Part shown: in pieces, positions 60,932 through 64,000 of the stretch
Numbering within the stretch: position 1 is the stretch's first letter
Layout of the letters: each line of letters starts with the position of its first letter
NCBI GenBank assembly: GCA_040754335.1
Contig: JBFMCV010000005.1
Coordinates: forward strand, 186,001 to 250,000
Length of the DNA: 64,000 nucleotides
Reading direction: 5' to 3'
Source of the DNA: Thermodesulfobacteriota bacterium
Lineage (GTDB): Bacteria; Desulfobacterota_D; UBA1144; Nemesobacterales; UBA2774
Made by a program: the position numbers and the translations under genes
Notes under the pieces: generated by a model
The model's input: only the letters and a program-made list of their open reading frames with translations
Database searches by the model: none
Told to the model about the DNA's origin: nothing

Positions 60932-61566
60932 TTTGCGGCTTTTGCCTTCTCCCCGCAGAGAAGGCCGAAATTCCTGAGAAGCCTCAACCCGTGGGAGCTG
61001 CTTTTCTCCGGATGGAACTGGCAGGCGAAGATGTTGTCCACCGCTACTGCCGCTGTGAATTCAAGCCCGTATTTACACGTTATGGCTATCGCGCTCTCGT
61101 CTTCGGGCACGGGGTAATACGAGTGGACGAAATAGAACCAGCTCCCGTCGGGAACCCCTTCCAGCAATGCGGATCTCTTTCTTATGTCGATCCGGTTCCA
61201 GCCCATGTGCGGGACTTTCAGCCGCTCTTCTTTAAAGGAGGGGAACCTGACGACCCTGCCCTTCAACAATCCGAGCCCGGAGACGCCCGGCGACTCCTCG
61301 CTCTCCTCGAAAAGCACCTGGAGACCGAGACAGATGCCCAGATAAGGCTTCCCCGACCCGATGAATTCCTTTATTGTTTCCGTAATGCCGTTCTCTTCGA
61401 GATTCCTGACGCAATCACCGAATGCTCCCTGACCCGGAAGCACGAGACCGCTCGCTTTCTCGATGTCGCGGGGGTCCTTCGTAACGCTGACGGTAAAACC
61501 CTGGCTCTCGAGCGCCTTGCTAACGCTCCTCAGATTGCCCATTCCGTAATCGACTATCGCGATCAT
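60928..61566 (-). CDS. hisH: Imidazole glycerol phosphate synthase glutamine amidotransferase subunit HisH
   Basis: Supplies ammonia from glutamine to HisF in histidine synthesis. The 212-residue class I glutaminase has Cys79 in YLGICLGLQVL, the His-x-Glu pair in CQFHPEKSS (about 187-189), and the family start IVDYGMGNLRSV. It follows hisB by 3 bp on the minus strand; hisA and hisF are not seen. Converges with the transglycosylase gene. Confidence 0.95.
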   Translation of the reverse strand: MIAIVDYGMGNLRSVSKALESQGFTVSVTKDPRDIEKASGLVLPGQGAFGDCVRNLEENGITETIKEFIGSGKPYLGICLGLQVLFEESEESPGVSGLGLLKGRVVRFPSFKEERLKVPHMGWNRIDIRKRSALLEGVPDGSWFYFVHSYYPVPEDESAIAITCKYGLEFTAAVAVDNIFACQFHPEKSSSHGLRLLRNFGLLCGEKAKAAN

Positions 61567-61569
61567 GGA

Positions 61570-62160
61570 TCAGAGTTTCCCTTTGGTGGAAGGAATGCCG
61601 GACGACCTAGGGTCGATCCTCGTAGCGTTGTCGAGCGCCCGGCCGACCGCCTTGAAGATAGCCTCGATCATGTGGTGGAGGTTGTCGCCGTACTTGAGCT
61701 CTATGTGGAGGTTGCACATGAGAGTGTTCGAGAAGGACTTGAAGAACTCTTCCCCGAGCTCGAGGTCGAATTCGCCCACCTTGCTTTTAGGCACCTTGAC
61801 CTTGTAGACGAGATAGGGCCTACCGCTGAGGTCGACGGAGGCGAAAGCGAGCGTCTCGTCGAACGGCACGAAAGCCTCCCCGAATCTTCTAATCGACTTC
61901 TTGTCGCCGAGCGCCTTGAGGAACGCCTCCCCGAGGGCGAGCCCCACGTCCTCGACCGTGTGGTGGAAGTCCACGTCGAGGTCGCCCTCGGCGCTTATTT
62001 TAAGGTCGAAATAACCGTGCTTGGCTAACTGGGAGAGCATGTGGTTAAAGAACGGTATCCCGGTGTCTATTTCAAAATCGCCCCTGCCGTCGAGGTTGAT
62101 ATCGACCTTGACCTTGACCTCCGACGTAACCCTTTCGGTTTTCGCTTTTCTTTGTTTCAT
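61570..62160 (-). CDS. hisB: Imidazoleglycerol-phosphate dehydratase HisB
   Basis: Dehydrates imidazole glycerol phosphate. This is the monofunctional 196-residue type without the phosphatase domain found in enterobacteria. Metal-binding His motifs are FFNHMLSQLAKHGYFDL and DVDFHHTVEDVGLALGEA, with the second half-repeat NLHIELKYGDNLHHMIEAIF. The start gives RKAKTERVTSEVKVKVDINL, normal for the family. First of a two-gene his operon with hisH. Confidence 0.96.
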   Translation of the reverse strand: MKQRKAKTERVTSEVKVKVDINLDGRGDFEIDTGIPFFNHMLSQLAKHGYFDLKISAEGDLDVDFHHTVEDVGLALGEAFLKALGDKKSIRRFGEAFVPFDETLAFASVDLSGRPYLVYKVKVPKSKVGEFDLELGEEFFKSFSNTLMCNLHIELKYGDNLHHMIEAIFKAVGRALDNATRIDPRSSGIPSTKGKL

Positions 62161-62272
62161 AGATGGTTATGAATCATATCAGAAATTAAAGGACTGTCCA
62201 AATGAGCGCTGCGGGCTCTTTACCGCTGTACCAATCTTCCGCACGCCCTTATGCGCGAGTAAAATACCGGGA

Positions 62273-62704
62273 ATGAAGATCTCGATCTCGGACGAAACGG
62301 GCGGGCTCGGAGGCGCGTACAAGACCCGGCTCAGGAAGATCGCGGGCGCGGTGCTCGAGGATATGGGACTGCCCTCAGGGACCGAGCTTTCCCTTTCGTT
62401 TATAAACGACGGGAGAATGAGGGAGCTCAACCGGGACTGGAGGAATATTGACCGCACGACGGACGTTCTTTCTTTCCCGCAGGAGGGCGGCCCGGACTAT
62501 ACAATCCTCGGCGATATCGTTATCTCTCTCGACACGGCGGAAAGACACAGCATCAAATACGGCGGCACACTCCACGACGAGCTCAAGAAGCTCATCGTCC
62601 ACGGCGTGCTCCATCTCCTCGGATACGACCATAAAAAGAAAAGGGAAAAAGAAATAATGCGGGAAATGGAATCCCTACTCCTGTCGTCTGTAAAGGACTT
62701 CTGA
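62273..62704 (+). CDS. ybeY: Endoribonuclease YbeY (16S rRNA maturation)
   Basis: Zinc endoribonuclease for rRNA 3'-end processing and ribosome quality control, 143 residues from the ATG at 62273. The three-His metal site is HGVLHLLGYDH; the family blocks NRDWRNIDRTTDVLSFP and ILGDIVISLDTAERH precede it. A longer upstream reading frame exists but has no family match and overlaps hisB antisense. A -10-like TAAAAT ends 7 bp before the ATG, with no Shine-Dalgarno, a third candidate leaderless start. Converges with the CNNM gene. Confidence 0.93.
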   Translation: MKISISDETGGLGGAYKTRLRKIAGAVLEDMGLPSGTELSLSFINDGRMRELNRDWRNIDRTTDVLSFPQEGGPDYTILGDIVISLDTAERHSIKYGGTLHDELKKLIVHGVLHLLGYDHKKKREKEIMREMESLLLSSVKDF

Positions 62705-62721
62705 AAACGGATTCTACCGGG

Positions 62722-63954
62722 CTATTTTTTCTTCGTTATAACCAGCTTCACTTCGTCGATGGACCTGGTAGTCGCCCTGGTGATAGTAAACACGCAGTTC
62801 TTGAGCTTGATCTTATCACCGGTTTTCGGTATCGAGCCCGATTCAGATAAGAGGAAGCCGCCCAGGGTTTCATAATCTATGCTCTCCGGGATGCCCAGGC
62901 CGAGGTCGTCGTTTATCACGTCTATCTCGATTTTCGGGTTCACGAGATACTCGCCCTCGCCCATCTTCCTCCAGAGCTTGATCCCCTTATCGTACTCGTC
63001 CTCTATCTCGCCGACGATTTCTTCTATAATATCCTCGAGCGTTATCACCCCGACCGCGCCCCCGTACTCGTCCACTACAACCGCCATTCCCGCTCTGCCC
63101 TCTTTCATTTCGTCGAGCAGCTCGTCGACGAGCTTGGATTCGGGCACATAGAAAGGCGGCCGCGAGAAGTTTTTCACCCTGTCGTTCGGGTCGGCCCCGA
63201 TTAGATAAAAAGAGTGGAGCATGCCCGTGATATTGTCCACTCTATGGCTGTAAAGGGGGATCCTCGAGTAGCCGGTTTCCTTGATCATGCGCACGGCGTC
63301 GCCGACCTTCGCCTCGTCGCTGAGCGCGCTCACGTGTATGAGCGGGATCATTATCTCGTCTACCGTAGTCTCGGAGAACCTGAAAATCCTCTTTATGATC
63401 CTTTCCTTGTAGTCCACCTTAGGAATCGACGTGTCGCCCTCTATGACGCCTATAAGCTCTTCCCTCGTTATGAATGTGTTCTCCGTGCTGCCTATCAGCG
63501 TCAGTATCTTCTTCGTGAAAATGTTCACGACTATCAGGATGGGATAAAAAATCTTGGACGCTAGCCACAGCGGATATATGGACCAGAGGATTATCGTATC
63601 CCTTTTTTTCTGGAACACCGCCTTCGGCACCACCTGACCGAATATGACGATAAGGGGCGACAGGATAAGAACGGTGTAGTATTCCTTTCCGCTCCCGAAC
63701 CTGTGATGGATATAAAAAGTCATTATTATGGTGCTCGTTATCAGGGACAGGTTAATCCCCACGAGAGTCGTGCTGATAAACCGCTCGATCTCGGAGAACG
63801 CGCTCATTACGAGCTTCGCGCTCTTCGAGCCCCTGTCGGCGAGCACCTTCATCCTGACCTTGTCGCACGAAATGAGCGCTATCTCGGAGCCCGCGAAAAA
63901 GCCCTGTATCAGGAGCGAGAGCGCGATTATCACGATCAGCAGCTCAAGCGACAA
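62722..63954 (-). CDS. CNNM/CorC-type membrane protein (DUF21-CBS-CorC_HlyC), downstream copy
   Basis: A 410-residue protein with an N-terminal DUF21 membrane domain (about 1-185; FFAGSEIALISCDKVRMKVL, GINLSLITSTIIMTF), a CBS pair (about 195-320; VDEIMIPLIHVSAL, GYSRIPLYSHRVDNITGM) and a C-terminal CorC_HlyC domain (about 325-405). VVVDEYGGAVGVITLEDIIE is a hallmark. Relatives act in magnesium or cobalt efflux or its regulation, and were formerly called hemolysins. It starts with a TTG at 63954 that overlaps the end of a similar upstream gene. Confidence 0.9.
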   Translation of the reverse strand: MSLELLIVIIALSLLIQGFFAGSEIALISCDKVRMKVLADRGSKSAKLVMSAFSEIERFISTTLVGINLSLITSTIIMTFYIHHRFGSGKEYYTVLILSPLIVIFGQVVPKAVFQKKRDTIILWSIYPLWLASKIFYPILIVVNIFTKKILTLIGSTENTFITREELIGVIEGDTSIPKVDYKERIIKRIFRFSETTVDEIMIPLIHVSALSDEAKVGDAVRMIKETGYSRIPLYSHRVDNITGMLHSFYLIGADPNDRVKNFSRPPFYVPESKLVDELLDEMKEGRAGMAVVVDEYGGAVGVITLEDIIEEIVGEIEDEYDKGIKLWRKMGEGEYLVNPKIEIDVINDDLGLGIPESIDYETLGGFLLSESGSIPKTGDKIKLKNCVFTITRATTRSIDEVKLVITKKK

Positions 63955-64000
63955 CGGCCACCTCCTCCCTCATCCTCTGAACCTTAATCTCGGTAATCCT
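63944..64000 (-). CDS. End of an upstream CNNM/CorC-like gene (partial)
   Basis: The frame ending at 63944-63946 gives the last 18 residues, RITEIKVQRMREEVAVVA. RITEIKV resembles the terminal strand of CorC_HlyC domains, the same region that ends the downstream gene (FTITRATTRSIDEVKLV). Its stop overlaps the TTG start of the next gene, indicating translational coupling. Only the tail is visible, so the call is moderate. Confidence 0.55.
   Translation of the reverse strand, partial: RITEIKVQRMREEVAVVA

Noticed and set aside
62021-62272. Extended N-terminus for YbeY starting at 62021
   Set aside because: The extra 84 residues lie antisense to hisB and have no family match; YbeY proteins start at the MKISISDE region.
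1-64000. CRISPR arrays or rRNA genes
   Set aside because: No regularly spaced direct repeats of CRISPR type and no rRNA-like sequence were seen.

Overview
The window is bacterial chromosome from a diderm (Gram-negative) organism. It encodes beta-barrel outer-membrane proteins with signal peptides, an MCE/MlaD protein, type II secretion components (GspL/M/N), a murein lytic transglycosylase and a murein-recycling operon. Host genes are moderately GC-rich and use AGG/AGA and ATA codons freely. Gene content fits an uncultivated proteobacterial-type lineage (Desulfobacterota, Dadabacteria or similar), but nothing in the sequence fixes the taxonomy. The dnaA-dnaN pair with clustered DnaA boxes places the replication origin inside the window, near 24.0-25.8 kb.

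Layout. 0-5.3 kb (minus): a tight four-gene murein-sugar recycling operon, murQ-anmK-nagZ-Na+ symporter. 5.4-7.1 kb: tRNA-Gly, palindromic intergenic repeats and an orphan MCE protein. 7.2-16.8 kb: purH, a DsbA/FrnE-type protein, an outer-membrane barrel protein, a metallophosphoesterase, then a phosphate-response block: OprP-like porin divergent from phoB-phoR, with a four-heptamer Pho-box array between them. 16.8-22.8 kb (minus): pheA, an exported DUF151 protein, a cupin, gspN-gspM-gspL and comF. 22.9-25.8 kb: dnaN, oriC and dnaA. 26.0-36.9 kb: MFS transporter, ferritin behind a Fur-like site, HCCA isomerase-like protein, a sigma-54 activator, an MBL-fold protein, an ArsM-like methyltransferase, OsmC, an unknown gene behind a perfect 20-bp palindrome, DUF2252, and an alpha/beta hydrolase with every fluoroacetate-dehalogenase active-site residue. 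37.0-41.3 kb (minus): an apparent Fur-controlled operon of imelysin lipoprotein, di-heme DUF1111 oxidoreductase and porin. 41.8 kb: PiT phosphate transporter.

43.85-57.1 kb is an AT-rich genomic island. Its left end cuts comM (yifB) just after the Walker A region, and the large serine recombinase that presumably inserted it reads into comM DNA for its own C-terminus. The island carries a stand-alone N6-adenine methyltransferase, a catalytic-domain-only tyrosine recombinase, a PD-(D/E)XK nuclease-like gene, a possible HEPN-type protein, several unknown genes, an HUH replication initiator beside an excisionase gene with an in-frame stop, and relics of IS3 transposases, a metallopeptidase, a clamp loader and a helicase. 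The missing N-terminal half of comM is not seen at the right end, where host sequence resumes around a tRNA-Gln.

57.3-64 kb returns to host genes: queF, an orphan DppC-type permease, a TPR lytic transglycosylase, hisB-hisH, ybeY and two tandem CNNM/CorC-type membrane proteins. Together, the murein recycling operon and transglycosylase handle cell-wall turnover, the Pho and Fur blocks handle phosphate and iron limitation, and the island looks like a decaying integrative element that retains restriction/defence-type cargo.
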